From Rouxiella sp963747655 (GTDB lineage: Bacteria; Pseudomonadota; Gammaproteobacteria; Enterobacterales; Enterobacteriaceae): a stretch of DNA of 64,000 nt. The notes beneath the pieces were generated by a model. The model made no database searches. It was not told the DNA's origin and saw only the letters and a program-made list of their open reading frames with translations. The DNA is taken from the NCBI GenBank assembly GCA_963747655.1, contig CAVVFS010000003.1:930001-994000 (forward strand). The letters are read 5' to 3'. Position 1 is the stretch's first letter, and each line of letters opens with the position of its first letter. Shown one piece after another: positions 1-9,460 of the stretch. The position numbers were made by a program, and so were the translations under genes.

Positions 1-64
1 TTAGCTGGCGACCCATGCGCCCACCGGAACCGGCAATCGCCATGCGGATATCAGCTTTGCTCAT
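1..64 (-). CDS. dapB: 4-hydroxy-tetrahydrodipicolinate reductase, N-terminal fragment
   Basis: Only the first 21 codons are inside the window; the gene runs off the left edge. The translated start reads MSKADIRMAIAGSGGRMGRQ, which has the dinucleotide-binding loop AGxGGRMGR seen at the start of DapB. DapB reduces the cyclic dihydrodipicolinate precursor with NAD(P)H in the lysine/diaminopimelate pathway. The ATG follows an AAAGAGAG purine stretch about 5 bases upstream. In E. coli dapB also lies on the far side of the ispH cluster, which supports the call. Identification is firm despite the short fragment. Confidence 0.9.
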   Translation of the reverse strand, partial: MSKADIRMAIAGSGGRMGRQL

Positions 65-668
65 AATTTCTCTCTTTATTAATGTATGCTGCCGTAAAAC
101 AGAATCAGGTTAACCACCCCATCCCATCCCGGCTAGTGAAATTGCCTCATAATTAGAAAATTATGTAATAGGCTCGCTTGCATCAGTAAAATGTATTTCG
201 CTCTGATAGCGATAATGTCGGAGTTTTCCCCTCAACGACAAGATAAATCAGCATTTTTATGTCGCCCTACCCCAAAACGCCTCAATGAATAATCATGCAT
301 TGTTCTGCATAACCTTACAGGCGCAGTTTTATGCACGTCAAAATGTGCTCATTTGCGTCAATTTATGTGCGTTGATATAAAAAATTCATATTTCGTTATT
401 GGATTTTGAATAATCGATATGCTACTAAATAGCCAGCTAACTCTACGTCGCACCAATATTGTAAAGGCAAAAACTAAATAAGCCGAACAATGGGTTCGAT
501 AACTCGTTGATTTAGTGATTTATTTTTTAATCATCAGCTAATCGTGCAATTAAGACCATTTCTTAAATTTGGCGGATTGCATGACAGCTATTAAATGCTC
601 GTTAATCTCCCTCGCGCACAACCGGGGAAAATTAGGTTGCCAGCCCAGTAATGGCACCTGGAGTTTTT
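65..668. other. long AT-rich intergenic region between dapB and the porin gene
   Basis: About 600 bases between two divergent genes, with no open frame of believable length. It should hold the promoters of both dapB and the porin. I see AT-rich stretches at about 360-480 but no operator that I would name with confidence (no good CRP, KdgR or Fur match). The length is typical of strongly regulated outer-membrane protein genes. Confidence 0.5.
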
Positions 669-1823
669 ATGAAATTTAAAATGAATAGGGTTTCACAAAC
701 CATTGTTGCCGGCCTGATTTTAGGTGGCGCATCGTTCGCAGCACAGGCAGAGATTGAACTGATTAAACAAGATCCACAGCCTTACGATCTTCTGAGCCGT
801 CTGGATTTCAAAGTCGGCGGAAGCATTCGTCCACAGGTGGTCAACACCATGGGCAACTCGGACAAAGGCTCTTATAAAAATAATGGCTATGACGGTGGCT
901 CACGTTTCCGTTTCTCTGCCGACTATTACCTGTTTGATGACGTTCACTGGGTCGGTTACTACGAACTCGGCGTCAACATTCCAGCCGTGTTGAAGTGGGA
1001 TGACCACTATGCACAAGGCGCGCATGATACTACCCGTCGCCAATTGTATACCGGCTTCAAGAGCAAAACTTACGGTACTTTGACCTTCGGTCAGCAAAAC
1101 AGCGTTTACTATGATGTAGTCGGTGCGAAAACCGATATCTGGGATGACGACATGTTGGCCCAGGCTCCGGGCAACGGTATTAACGGCGACTACGATGGAT
1201 CTTATCGTTCACGTAAGATGCTGAAATATAAATATGTTGCAGGCCCAGTTGACCTTTATGCCGCAGCTCTGTTGCGCGACACTGATTTGCTGGAAAGTCA
1301 CAACATTGGCTACCAACGTAAAGGCGGCGGCTCTGTCGGTGCTAACTGGCACATCAACGACACATTGACCTGGGGCAGTGCATACAACTACACCAGCGCA
1401 GAAGTTAAAAATCGCGCAGTTAACGGCGATTCTAAAGATTACCATCAGAGCATTTTGGGTACCGCACTGTCATGGACGCCAGATCGCTGGACCTTCTCTG
1501 CCGGCGGCGGTTGGTACCACAACTTCTTGACGACCAAACTGAACGACTATCAAGATTATTTCGCAGGCAACGCGTATGGTGTTGAATACTATGCAGGTTA
1601 TAACATTCCTGTTAACCAGTTTGCCGTTAAGAGTATCCAACCTTACTTCATGGGCGACCATTTGAAGTATGTGAGCGGACGTAACTACCAGCGTACCGAT
1701 AACGGTCTGGGCGTGGCTGTGAAACTGGATTACGGCTTCCAGGTTGACTTCGAACACGTGATAACCAACTCTACCGACAATATTGGCGACCTGAACCTGG
1801 TTCGTCTCTACTATAATTTCTAA
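669..1823 (+). CDS. outer-membrane porin (Gram-negative porin family)
   Basis: Predicted 384-residue outer-membrane beta-barrel. A signal peptide of about 23-27 residues ends in SFAAQA before EIELIK. The mature part has alternating hydrophobic strands and many Gly/Tyr/Asp turns, and the chain ends in Tyr-Tyr-Asn-Phe, the terminal aromatic signature recognised by the BAM machinery. The start at 669 is chosen because GGAG lies 6 bases upstream; an in-frame ATG at 651 has no such site and would spoil the signal peptide. A strong terminator follows, and an SMP-30/gluconolactonase-like gene comes next, so a role in uptake of a sugar or sugar-acid substrate is plausible but inferred. I cannot assign it to a named porin. 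Confidence 0.8.
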   Translation: MKFKMNRVSQTIVAGLILGGASFAAQAEIELIKQDPQPYDLLSRLDFKVGGSIRPQVVNTMGNSDKGSYKNNGYDGGSRFRFSADYYLFDDVHWVGYYELGVNIPAVLKWDDHYAQGAHDTTRRQLYTGFKSKTYGTLTFGQQNSVYYDVVGAKTDIWDDDMLAQAPGNGINGDYDGSYRSRKMLKYKYVAGPVDLYAAALLRDTDLLESHNIGYQRKGGGSVGANWHINDTLTWGSAYNYTSAEVKNRAVNGDSKDYHQSILGTALSWTPDRWTFSAGGGWYHNFLTTKLNDYQDYFAGNAYGVEYYAGYNIPVNQFAVKSIQPYFMGDHLKYVSGRNYQRTDNGLGVAVKLDYGFQVDFEHVITNSTDNIGDLNLVRLYYNF

Positions 1824-1889
1824 CAGATACGACTCACCTAATCGACGGCCTGCTGTTTAGTCAGAGCCAGAGAGAGTCGAGCCATATTG

Positions 1890-1920
1890 AGCCTGCTGAA
1901 TATCTCAGCAGGCTTTTTTT
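1890..1920 (+). terminator. rho-independent terminator of the porin gene
   Basis: A perfect 10-bp stem (AGCCTGCTGA / TCAGCAGGCT) with a 5-base loop is followed directly by a T run. It separates porin transcription from the downstream SMP-30-like gene. Confidence 0.9.
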
Positions 1921-2022
1921 ATGTCTGCATCGACGGATCTTGCGGGTTTATCTTTCCACATAAGGCTTTACGCGACTAAACTCATCAAGGTCAGTCTTTT
2001 ATTTTTTGTCGGAGAAATCTTC

Positions 2023-2889
2023 ATGCCCGCATTTCTAAGGTCCGAAGTTGCCGTCGTGAGTGACTATCGAGCCGAATTAGGCGAAACCCCCGTCTGGTGC
2101 CAGCGTACCCAATCTTTGCTTTGGGTCGATATTCTCAATCATCGCCTTTTGCGCTACTGGCCCTCGACACAAACGGTTGAAAAGCGTGAACTTCCCTCAT
2201 TAACCAGTGCCGCATTGTTAACAGAAAAACAGGACACTTTCCTGCTGGTCACCCAAAACGGCATCGCGCTTTACGACTATTCAACCCAAGAGATGACTTC
2301 GCTGTGTCACTATCCGGGAGCAGAGGGAACTCGGCCGAATGAAGCGGCTATTGCCCCGGACGGATCACTCTGGTTTGGCAGCATGGATGTGCAAGAAGAG
2401 CAGACCATTGGCGGCTGGTATCGCTTTGAAACGGGTGATGAAGCCCCGTTACAAATGATGGATAACGTCGGCACGACCAATACGCTGGCATGGTTTGAGG
2501 GCAAAGTATGGTTTGCCGACAGCATGAAGAAACGTTTTTATTCCGGCAACGCTCGCAAAATCAATCCATTAAAACTGTCCTGCTTCTCTTCCGGTGATAA
2601 AACGCCTGACGGCTCCACGTTGACGCAAGACGGTATTCTGCTTACTGCCTGCTGGGGCAATCACTGCCTACTGCGCCAGCAAATTAATCAGGGAGAGCTT
2701 ATCACGCTCGATACGCTGAAATTACCGGTGACTCAACCCAGCTCCTGCACCTTTGGCGGTGAAGATATGAGCCAGCTGTTTATCACTTCGGCGAGAACGG
2801 GTCTGGAAAATCCGGGAGAAATCGAAGGGGCGTTATTACAGGTGAAGACCGCAGCGCGCGGCAAAGAACAGTACTGGTTTACGCTTTAA
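2023..2889 (+). CDS. SMP-30/gluconolactonase/LRE-like protein
   Basis: A 288-residue protein of the six-bladed SMP-30/gluconolactonase family, metal-dependent lactone hydrolases that usually act on sugar lactones. Family features visible: the early GETPVW motif with the metal-ligand Glu, the block TRPNEAAIAPDGSLWFGSM with the Asn ligand, and PDGSTLTQDG near the usual Asp position. The ATG at 2023 is preferred because GGAG lies 8 bases before it; the frame is open further upstream, but that stretch begins right after the porin terminator. The substrate is unknown. Its position behind a porin suggests a small carbohydrate uptake/processing unit. The segment occupies the place where E. coli carries rihC. 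Confidence 0.8.
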   Translation: MPAFLRSEVAVVSDYRAELGETPVWCQRTQSLLWVDILNHRLLRYWPSTQTVEKRELPSLTSAALLTEKQDTFLLVTQNGIALYDYSTQEMTSLCHYPGAEGTRPNEAAIAPDGSLWFGSMDVQEEQTIGGWYRFETGDEAPLQMMDNVGTTNTLAWFEGKVWFADSMKKRFYSGNARKINPLKLSCFSSGDKTPDGSTLTQDGILLTACWGNHCLLRQQINQGELITLDTLKLPVTQPSSCTFGGEDMSQLFITSARTGLENPGEIEGALLQVKTAARGKEQYWFTL

Positions 2890-2911
2890 TCTGACGAGCT
2901 GTGACTTGATA

Positions 2912-2939
2912 AGTTCCCCCACCATAAAGTGGGGGAACT
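2912..2939. terminator. hairpin between convergent genes
   Basis: A perfect 11-bp inverted repeat (AGTTCCCCCAC / GTGGGGGAACT) with the loop CATAAA sits between the converging SMP-30-like gene and ispH. There is no good T run on either side, so it may block read-through or stabilise 3' ends rather than act as a classic terminator. Confidence 0.6.
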
Positions 2940-2947
2940 ACGGAGTA

Positions 2948-3898
2948 TTAGCTTACCGCTTTAATATCGATACGCAGCTCTTTCGGCACTTCAAACACGA
3001 TATTCTCTTCGCGTCCTTCCATGTTGACCACGTCCAGACAGCCTAGAGTTCTCAGGCGTTCGATCACTTCCTGAACCAAAATATCTGGTGCAGATGCCCC
3101 TGCCGTAACGCCAACGCTTATCGCGCCCTTAACCCATTCTTCTTTGATATCTTCCGCAGAATCAATCAGATAAGAAGGTTTACCCACGCGTTGTGCCAGT
3201 TCGGCCAGACGATTAGAGTTCGACGAGTTTTTAGAGCCGACAACCAGTACGACATCAGCCTCATCAGACAGATTACGCACGGCTTCCTGACGGTTAGTGG
3301 TGGCGTAACAGATGTCGTCTTTGCGCGGACCCACGATTTTCGGGAAACGCTCACGCAAGGCGTCAATCACCTCGGAAGTGTCATCGACCGACAGCGTGGT
3401 TTGCGTCATAAAGCACAGGTTATCAGGGTCTTTGACTTCCAGTTTGAACACGTCAGCCGGCGACTCGACCAGATACATGCCACCCTTGGGATTATTGTAC
3501 TGCCCCATGGTGCCTTCCACTTCCGGATGACCCGCGTGACCAATCAAGATAGCCTCGGTGCCTTTACGACTGGCGCGCGCAACTTCCATATGAACCTTGG
3601 TCACTAGCGGACAAGTCGCATCAAAGACTGTCAGATCACGTGATTTTGCTTCCGTTCTTACCGCCTGAGAAACCCCATGTGCGGAGAAAATCAGAATAGA
3701 ACCGTCAGGCACTTCGCTAATTTGTTCGATAAACACCGCCCCGCGCTGACGCAGGCTATCTACGACATAGCGGTTATGCACCACTTCATGACGCACATAA
3801 ATCGGCGCACCGTAAAGCTCGAGGGCGCGTTCAACGATGGTAATGGCACGGTCAACACCGGCACAAAAACCACGCGGATTAGCCAGCAGGACTTGCAT
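2948..3898 (-). CDS. ispH: 4-hydroxy-3-methylbut-2-enyl diphosphate reductase
   Basis: A 316-residue protein, the same length as E. coli IspH (LytB). It catalyses the last step of the non-mevalonate isoprenoid pathway, making IPP and DMAPP with an iron-sulfur cluster. The conserved N-terminus MQVLLANPRGFCAGVDRA carries Cys12; the other two cluster cysteines are in DATCPLVTKVH (about 96) and DDICYATTNRQ (about 197). It is the last gene of the ileS-lspA-fkpB-ispH run, and its start overlaps the end of fkpB by 20 bases, which suggests translational coupling. Confidence 0.98.
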   Translation of the reverse strand: MQVLLANPRGFCAGVDRAITIVERALELYGAPIYVRHEVVHNRYVVDSLRQRGAVFIEQISEVPDGSILIFSAHGVSQAVRTEAKSRDLTVFDATCPLVTKVHMEVARASRKGTEAILIGHAGHPEVEGTMGQYNNPKGGMYLVESPADVFKLEVKDPDNLCFMTQTTLSVDDTSEVIDALRERFPKIVGPRKDDICYATTNRQEAVRNLSDEADVVLVVGSKNSSNSNRLAELAQRVGKPSYLIDSAEDIKEEWVKGAISVGVTAGASAPDILVQEVIERLRTLGCLDVVNMEGREENIVFEVPKELRIDIKAVS

Positions 3899-4349
3899 CA
3901 GACGCCTCCATCTCAGGGTTTATCTTTAGAACTTCAATATCAAAATCAATATGTTGACCGGCTAATGGATGATTGAAATCCACGGTGACCGAACCTTCTG
4001 TCACTTCTCGAACCACGCCAGGCATTTCGCTACCATCTCGGGTGGTGAATAGCATGATGGTACCGACATCCGGGATGCCCGTCTCCATAAAATCACGCAG
4101 CGGGAAGAACTGAACCAAATCCGGGCTGTTGGTTCCAAAAGCCGACTCAGGGGACAGCGTGAAGGCTTTCTTGTCGCCAACCCGCAGACCCAGCAGTTCG
4201 TTTTCCAGCGCATCTGACAGGCTGCCATCTCCCAGTCGGAACAGAGCGGGCTTGCCGTGACTGAGTGTTGATTCCGCCGTGGAGCCGTCTTCCAGCTTCA
4301 ACGTGAAATGAACCAGTACCGCGCTGTCGTTTATCACCTGCTCGGTCAT
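3879..4349 (-). CDS. fkpB: FKBP-type peptidyl-prolyl isomerase
   Basis: A 156-residue SlyD/SlpA-type FKBP, slightly longer than the 149 residues of E. coli. These cytoplasmic isomerases/chaperones have an IF insert between the FKBP strands. Recognisable blocks are VLVHFTLKLEDGSTAEST near the start, ENELLGLRVGDKKAFTLSPE, and VTVDFNHPLAGQHIDFDIEV near the end. The stop overlaps the beginning of ispH and the start lies 3 bases after the lspA stop, so the gene is read as part of the ileS operon. The C-terminal tail after NPEMEASDASPAG looks unstructured. Confidence 0.95.
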   Translation of the reverse strand: MTEQVINDSAVLVHFTLKLEDGSTAESTLSHGKPALFRLGDGSLSDALENELLGLRVGDKKAFTLSPESAFGTNSPDLVQFFPLRDFMETGIPDVGTIMLFTTRDGSEMPGVVREVTEGSVTVDFNHPLAGQHIDFDIEVLKINPEMEASDASPAG

Positions 4350-4352
4350 GCT

Positions 4353-4859
4353 CTATCCTTTACTTTTTGTCGTTTTAGGGGAAGACAAGAAGCCTTCCAG
4401 AACAACTAACACTGCGCCAACACAGATAAAGCTGTCGGCCAGGTTGAATATTGGGTAATGCCAATCTTTCACATAAAAATCAATGAAGTCGATGACAAAC
4501 CCGTGCACCATGCGATCAAAAAAGTTACCCAGCGCGCCGCCAATAATCATCGCAAATGCAATGTTATTCAGCTTCTGCTGCTTGCCATCGCTGCGATACA
4601 TAATGACCAGCAAAGCGACGACGATAACCAGCGCGATAGCAGCAAAGAACCAGCGCTGCCATCCGCTTTTATCTGCCAGGAAGCTAAACGCCGCCCCTGG
4701 ATTATGTGCATAGGTCAGATTAAAAAACGGGATCAGCGGCATTGATTCGCCAAGTTGGAAATGATTCATCACCAACAACTTGCTGCCAAGATCCAGTACC
4801 AGCACAACAACCGCCAGCCAAAGCCAGCGGAGTCCTGTAGAACAAATCGATTTAGCCAT
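4353..4859 (-). CDS. lspA: lipoprotein signal peptidase (signal peptidase II)
   Basis: A 168-residue inner-membrane aspartic protease that cleaves the signal peptide of diacylglyceryl-modified prolipoproteins. Four hydrophobic segments are visible. The catalytic aspartates sit in NFFDRMVHGFVIDFIDFY and FNLADSFICVG, and NPGAAFSFL is the conserved motif before them. The start codon overlaps the ileS stop by one base (TAATG), consistent with coupled translation from the ileS message. Confidence 0.98.
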   Translation of the reverse strand: MAKSICSTGLRWLWLAVVVLVLDLGSKLLVMNHFQLGESMPLIPFFNLTYAHNPGAAFSFLADKSGWQRWFFAAIALVIVVALLVIMYRSDGKQQKLNNIAFAMIIGGALGNFFDRMVHGFVIDFIDFYVKDWHYPIFNLADSFICVGAVLVVLEGFLSSPKTTKSKG

Positions 4860-7675
4860 TATGCAAATTCGCGCTCTTCGCCATCACCCGCGATATTGGT
4901 AGCACAGCGTCCGCACACTTCTGGATGCGCCGCGTCATGACCGACATCGGTAGTGAAATGCCAGCAGCGAGGGCACTTATCGCCTTCCGCTTTTTCCAGA
5001 CCGATTTTCAGGCCTTTCACCAGCTCGCTGGCAATTGCCGCATCGTCTGCCGCAGACAATGGTGCGACTTTAGCGCCAGAAGTCAGCAGGACAAAGCGCA
5101 GTTCGTTGCCCAGACTGTTGAGTTTGGCCGCCAGTGCATCGTCAGCATAGAGAGTTACGGAAGCTTCCAGCGATCCGCCCAGACGTTTGTCTGCACGTGC
5201 CTGCTCCAGCACCTTGTTCACTTCGCCACGAACTTTCAGCAGCTCAGCCCAGAAATCGTCGTTCATTGGCTGGTTTTCTTCCAGACCAAACAGGCCGTCG
5301 TACCATTCTTCGGTGAACACAAACTTCTCGCGTGCGCCCGGCAGGAAGCCCCAGATTTCGTCAGCGGTAAAGGACATGATTGGTGCCATCCAGCGAACCA
5401 GTGCTTCAGAAATATAGTAAAGCGCGGTCTGGCAGCTGCGGCGAGCAACGCTATCGCTTTTCGCGGTGTACTGACGATCTTTAATGATGTCCAGATAGAA
5501 TGAACCCATTTCGATCGAGCAGAACTGCATCAGACGCTGAACCACACCGTGGAAATCATAGCGATCGTAAGCAGCAACAATCTCTTCCTGTGCAGCTTTT
5601 GCACGACCTACGGCCCAGCGATCCAGAACCACCATCTCTTCCGGTTTCACCATGTGCTGCGCCGGATCGAAACCATTAAGGTTCGCCAGCAGGAAGCGCG
5701 CGGTGTTACGGATACGACGGTAAGAGTCGGCAGCACGTTTTAAGATCTCGTCTGATACCGCGATTTCACCGGTGTAATCGGTTGAAGCAACCCACAGACG
5801 CAGAATGTCAGCACCGAGCTTGTTCATCACGTCTTGAGGACTGACGGTGTTGCCGATAGATTTAGACATCTTGCGGCCGTTGCCATCAACGGTAAAGCCG
5901 TGAGTCAGAACCTGCTTGTAAGGAGCACGGCCTTTCATCGCGGTGGAAATCATCAGTGATGACATGAACCAGCCACGGTGTTGGTCGGAACCTTCCAGAT
6001 ACATGTCTGGCTCGTGGCCGCCGAACTCAGGGCGCGCGTCAACCACGGAGAAGCTAGTTGAGCCGGAGTCGAACCACACGTCCAAGGTGTCAGGTACTTT
6101 GACGTAATCGGCAGCTTCTGCACCCAAAATTTCTTCTGGGTTGAGATCCCACCACGCCTGAATGCCATCGGCTTCAACGCGTTTTGCCACTTCTTCCATC
6201 AGCTCCAGGCTACGTGGATGAAGCTCTTCGGTGTCTTTGTGAACGAACAGAGACATTGGCACGCCCCAGGTACGCTGACGGGAGATACACCAGTCAGGAC
6301 GGTTCGCTACCATGTTTTCGATACGCGCCTGACCCCATTCCGGGATCCACTGCACGCCTTTAATTTCTTTCAGCGACTGCGCACGCAGGCCTTTTTGATC
6401 CATGCTCACGAACCACTGTGGCGTGGCGCGGAAGATGATCGGCGTTTTGTGACGCCAGCAGCACGGGTAGCTGTGGGTAAACTTCTCGAAATGCACCAGC
6501 GCATCGTGTTCACGCAAGATTTCGACGATGATGTCGTTAGCCTTGAACACAAATTTGCCGTCCAGCGCCGGGAAGGTTCCTGGCAGATAGCAGCCGTTCG
6601 GGCCAACCGGGTTTGCCACTTCCAGACCGTATTTCTGACCAATCACATAGTCGTCAGGGCCGTGACCAGGTGCGGTATGAACAGCACCGGTACCAGCATC
6701 GAGCGTAACATGATCGCCAAGGATAGCGGGCACGTCAAACGCCAGGAACGGATGATGGAAACGCAGCAGCTCAAGCTCGGCGCCTTTACATTCGCCCAGC
6801 ACGGTCCACTCGGTCACGCCGATACGCTTCATTACGCTGGCAACCAGATCGGTGCCCAGGATCAGGCAACGGCCTTCAACCTGCACCAGCTGATAAGAGA
6901 ATTCAGCGTTTAGAGAGATAGCGCGGTTAGCGGGCATGGTCCACGGGGTCGTGGTCCAGATAACCAGAGAAACCGGGCCTTCGAAAGCTGTCGCGCCAAA
7001 TTTCGCGGCGACATCAACAGGATCAACGGCGTTGAACGCAACGTCGATCGCTGGAGAAGTTTTGTCGTAATATTCGACTTCGGCTTCGGCCAGTGAAGAA
7101 CCACAATCGGTACACCAGTGCACGGGCTTGGCGCCTTTGAGCAGGTGTCCGTTACCAATGATTTTACCCAAGGCACGGATGATGTTGGCTTCAGTTTTGA
7201 AATCCATGGTGCGATACGGGTGATCCCAGTCGCCCAACACGCCCAGACGGATAAAGTCGGCTTTCTGACCTTCGATCTGTTCTGCAGCATAAGTACGACA
7301 GGCAGCACGGAACTCGGCCGGAGTCACTTTCTCACCCGGCTTACCGATTAGTTGCTCAACTTTCAGCTCGATAGGCAGACCGTGGCAGTCCCAACCAGGA
7401 ACGTAAGGCGAGTCATAGCCAGCCATCCCTTTAGACTTAACGATAATGTCTTTGAGAATCTTGTTAACCGAGTGACCAATATGAATGCTGCCGTTCGCAT
7501 ACGGAGGGCCGTCGTGCAGAATAAAGGATTTTTTGCCCTTTTTGGCAGCGCGGATAATCCCGTACAGATCCTGCTGATACCAGTTATCCAGCATGGCAGG
7601 TTCACGCTTGGCTAAATCGCCGCGCATCGGGAACCCTGTTTCCGGCAAGTTCAGGGTATTCTTAAAGTCACTCAT
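4859..7675 (-). CDS. ileS: isoleucyl-tRNA synthetase
   Basis: A 938-residue class I aminoacyl-tRNA synthetase, exactly the E. coli length, charging tRNA-Ile and editing valine. The HIGH signature lies at residues 65-68 in PPYANGSIHIGH, and the KMSKS loop is in GRKMSKSIGN at about 600. The C-terminal zinc-binding region has the cysteine pairs CPRC and CGRC. The editing domain includes VIWTTTPWTMPANRAI and GTGAVHTAPGHGPDDY. ribF lies 72 bases upstream on the same strand and lspA follows immediately. Confidence 0.99.
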   Translation of the reverse strand: MSDFKNTLNLPETGFPMRGDLAKREPAMLDNWYQQDLYGIIRAAKKGKKSFILHDGPPYANGSIHIGHSVNKILKDIIVKSKGMAGYDSPYVPGWDCHGLPIELKVEQLIGKPGEKVTPAEFRAACRTYAAEQIEGQKADFIRLGVLGDWDHPYRTMDFKTEANIIRALGKIIGNGHLLKGAKPVHWCTDCGSSLAEAEVEYYDKTSPAIDVAFNAVDPVDVAAKFGATAFEGPVSLVIWTTTPWTMPANRAISLNAEFSYQLVQVEGRCLILGTDLVASVMKRIGVTEWTVLGECKGAELELLRFHHPFLAFDVPAILGDHVTLDAGTGAVHTAPGHGPDDYVIGQKYGLEVANPVGPNGCYLPGTFPALDGKFVFKANDIIVEILREHDALVHFEKFTHSYPCCWRHKTPIIFRATPQWFVSMDQKGLRAQSLKEIKGVQWIPEWGQARIENMVANRPDWCISRQRTWGVPMSLFVHKDTEELHPRSLELMEEVAKRVEADGIQAWWDLNPEEILGAEAADYVKVPDTLDVWFDSGSTSFSVVDARPEFGGHEPDMYLEGSDQHRGWFMSSLMISTAMKGRAPYKQVLTHGFTVDGNGRKMSKSIGNTVSPQDVMNKLGADILRLWVASTDYTGEIAVSDEILKRAADSYRRIRNTARFLLANLNGFDPAQHMVKPEEMVVLDRWAVGRAKAAQEEIVAAYDRYDFHGVVQRLMQFCSIEMGSFYLDIIKDRQYTAKSDSVARRSCQTALYYISEALVRWMAPIMSFTADEIWGFLPGAREKFVFTEEWYDGLFGLEENQPMNDDFWAELLKVRGEVNKVLEQARADKRLGGSLEASVTLYADDALAAKLNSLGNELRFVLLTSGAKVAPLSAADDAAIASELVKGLKIGLEKAEGDKCPRCWHFTTDVGHDAAHPEVCGRCATNIAGDGEEREFA

Positions 7676-7747
7676 AAGATTCTCGGTTCCGTTTTTCGGC
7701 TAGAAGCCGGGCTACTAATGCAAATGGGTATTGCGCTAATTTTTAGC

Positions 7748-8683
7748 TCAAGAATGTTTCAGCCCAAAAAATTCGCGGGCTGTGTGCTCGTCGTTGGCAA
7801 TCTGTTGCTTTAACGCATCGAGCGATGAAAAACGTTGTTCATCACGCAATTTCGCGCGGAGCACCACGTCAATGTGGCGCCCATATAAATCTAATGTGGT
7901 GTCGAGCAGGTGAACTTCCAACTGCTTGCGCACACCATTAACCGTTGGTCGGGTGCCAATATTGGCGACGCCAGGCAGAGGATCATGGTCCAACCCTAAA
8001 ACTTCTACCGCGTAGACGCCTTTAACCGGGCTGACCAAACGCTTGAGCGGCACATTAGCGGTTGGAAAACCAATTGTGCGACCCAGTTTGTCGCCGTGCA
8101 CGACCCTTCCGGAAATACAGAACGGATGGCCAAGCAGATTTTCTGCCAGTGACAGGTCGTCGTCGCGCAGCGCATCGCGGATCTTGGTGCTGCTAATCCG
8201 ATGACCGCCCTCGCGGAAGGTCTGGGTGCTGACGATATCAAAACCGTATTCCATACCTGCGCTCAGCAACAGCGTAAAATCGCCGAGGCGGGCTGCACCG
8301 AAGCGGAAATCATCGCCGACGGTCAGGAATTTGACGCCCAGTTTTTCAACCAGCAACTCTGCGACAAATGCCTGAGCACTGTTGGCAGCGAAGCGCGGAT
8401 CGAATTTAACCACTAATAGATAGTCTATCCCGCACTCGGCGAGATATTTGGCCTTGTCACGCAGATTAGTCAAGCGCGCCGGGGCCTTTTCTCCAGCAAA
8501 AAGCTCAAGAGGCTGAGGTTCGAAAATCATAACCATGACCGGCAAACCCAGGCGGCGACCTTCCAGCTTTAACTGTTCGATCAAGGCCTGATGGCCACGG
8601 TGTACACCGTCAAAATTACCAATAGTGAGGACGCACCCGTGGTGACGTGCCTGAATATTGTGTATCCCGCGAATTAGCTCCAT
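7748..8683 (-). CDS. ribF: bifunctional riboflavin kinase / FAD synthetase
   Basis: A 311-residue enzyme making FMN and then FAD from riboflavin. The N-terminal nucleotidyltransferase half has GNFDGVHRGHQALI (about 22-35) and the ISSTKIRDAL motif. The C-terminal riboflavin kinase half starts at about 185 and has GRTIGFPTANVPL and the later GVANIGTRPTVN. It heads the ribF-ileS-lspA-fkpB-ispH cluster, in the same order as E. coli, and is divergent from rpsT. Confidence 0.98.
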   Translation of the reverse strand: MELIRGIHNIQARHHGCVLTIGNFDGVHRGHQALIEQLKLEGRRLGLPVMVMIFEPQPLELFAGEKAPARLTNLRDKAKYLAECGIDYLLVVKFDPRFAANSAQAFVAELLVEKLGVKFLTVGDDFRFGAARLGDFTLLLSAGMEYGFDIVSTQTFREGGHRISSTKIRDALRDDDLSLAENLLGHPFCISGRVVHGDKLGRTIGFPTANVPLKRLVSPVKGVYAVEVLGLDHDPLPGVANIGTRPTVNGVRKQLEVHLLDTTLDLYGRHIDVVLRAKLRDEQRFSSLDALKQQIANDEHTAREFFGLKHS

Positions 8684-9172
8684 AACAGGCTCAAATCCAT
8701 AGCTGGCTCAAAACAGAGGAAATCGGCGGATTATACCTTGTACAGCCCATAAGGTTAACCAGCGATTCGTGGGATCGCAGGATTCTCTCATCGATATCCT
8801 AGTTTTTTTGGTATCAGGGCGACTTAGCCGAAGATTATCTCTATACTCGGCGATGTAAAACAGTGAGGCTTCACCGAAACCCCGTTTTCGCCAATCCTTT
8901 CTGTTTTCTCAAAAAAACTCAGCATTAACAATCTTTGTTGGAAGAATAATCACTTCTCGAGCGAATTTTATTGCTGTGGGCTGTATTCTGCGGCAGGAAG
9001 CTGTTAAAATCCTGCGCCATCACAACGTAACAAGCGTCGCTTGTAGTTCGGATGAAGTTCGAGCGTAGAAACGGCGCTTATTTGCACAAATCCGTTGACA
9101 AAAGAAGTCCGAAAAGGCATATTCCTCGGCCTTCGAATTGTCCTCAATAGAAAAATATTTGGGAGTTGGACC
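8684..9172. other. divergent promoter region, ribF / rpsT
   Basis: A 489-base region between divergently read ribF and rpsT. It contains a strong-looking rpsT promoter at 9095-9123 (listed separately) and no credible additional gene. The inner part at 8760-9000 is AT-rich and probably carries the ribF promoter on the minus strand and possibly a second rpsT promoter. Confidence 0.5.
9095..9123 (+). promoter_or_regulatory. sigma-70 promoter of rpsT
   Basis: A consensus -35 TTGACA (9095-9100), a 17-base spacer and CATATT as -10 (9118-9123). The GC-rich discriminator CCTCGGCC follows, typical of promoters under stringent control such as those of ribosomal protein and tRNA genes. Transcription would begin near 9130, leaving a leader of about 43 bases before the rpsT start. 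Confidence 0.75.
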
Positions 9173-9433
9173 TTGGCTAACATCAAATCAGCTAAGAAAC
9201 GCGCCGTACAATCAGAAAAACGTCGTCAGCATAACGCTAGCCGTCGTTCAATGATGCGTACCTTTATCAAAAAGGTACACGCGGCTATTGCAGCTGGTGA
9301 CAAAGAAGCTGCACAAAATGCATTCAACGCAATGCAACCAATTGTGGACCGTCAAGCTTGTAAAGGTTTGATCCACAAGAACAAAGCTGCGCGTCATAAG
9401 TCAAGCCTGACTGCGCAAATCAACGCACTGTAA
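9173..9433 (+). CDS. rpsT: 30S ribosomal protein S20
   Basis: An 86-residue basic protein that starts MANIKSAKKRAVQSEKRRQH, as in other enterobacterial S20 proteins, and binds 16S rRNA in the small subunit. The start codon is TTG at 9173 (TTG GCT AAC), with GGGAG about 7 bases upstream. E. coli rpsT also starts with UUG, where the weak codon is part of autoregulation. An upstream in-frame ATG at 9095 lies inside the promoter and is rejected. A terminator follows 28 bases after the stop. Confidence 0.97.
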   Translation: MANIKSAKKRAVQSEKRRQHNASRRSMMRTFIKKVHAAIAAGDKEAAQNAFNAMQPIVDRQACKGLIHKNKAARHKSSLTAQINAL

Positions 9434-9460
9434 TTATTACAGTAAGTTGAGAGCTTGATA

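Noticed and set aside
1921..2022. Longer N-terminus for the SMP-30-like protein
   Set aside because: The extension would start at the last T of the porin terminator and has no ribosome-binding site; the ATG at 2023 has GGAG at good spacing.
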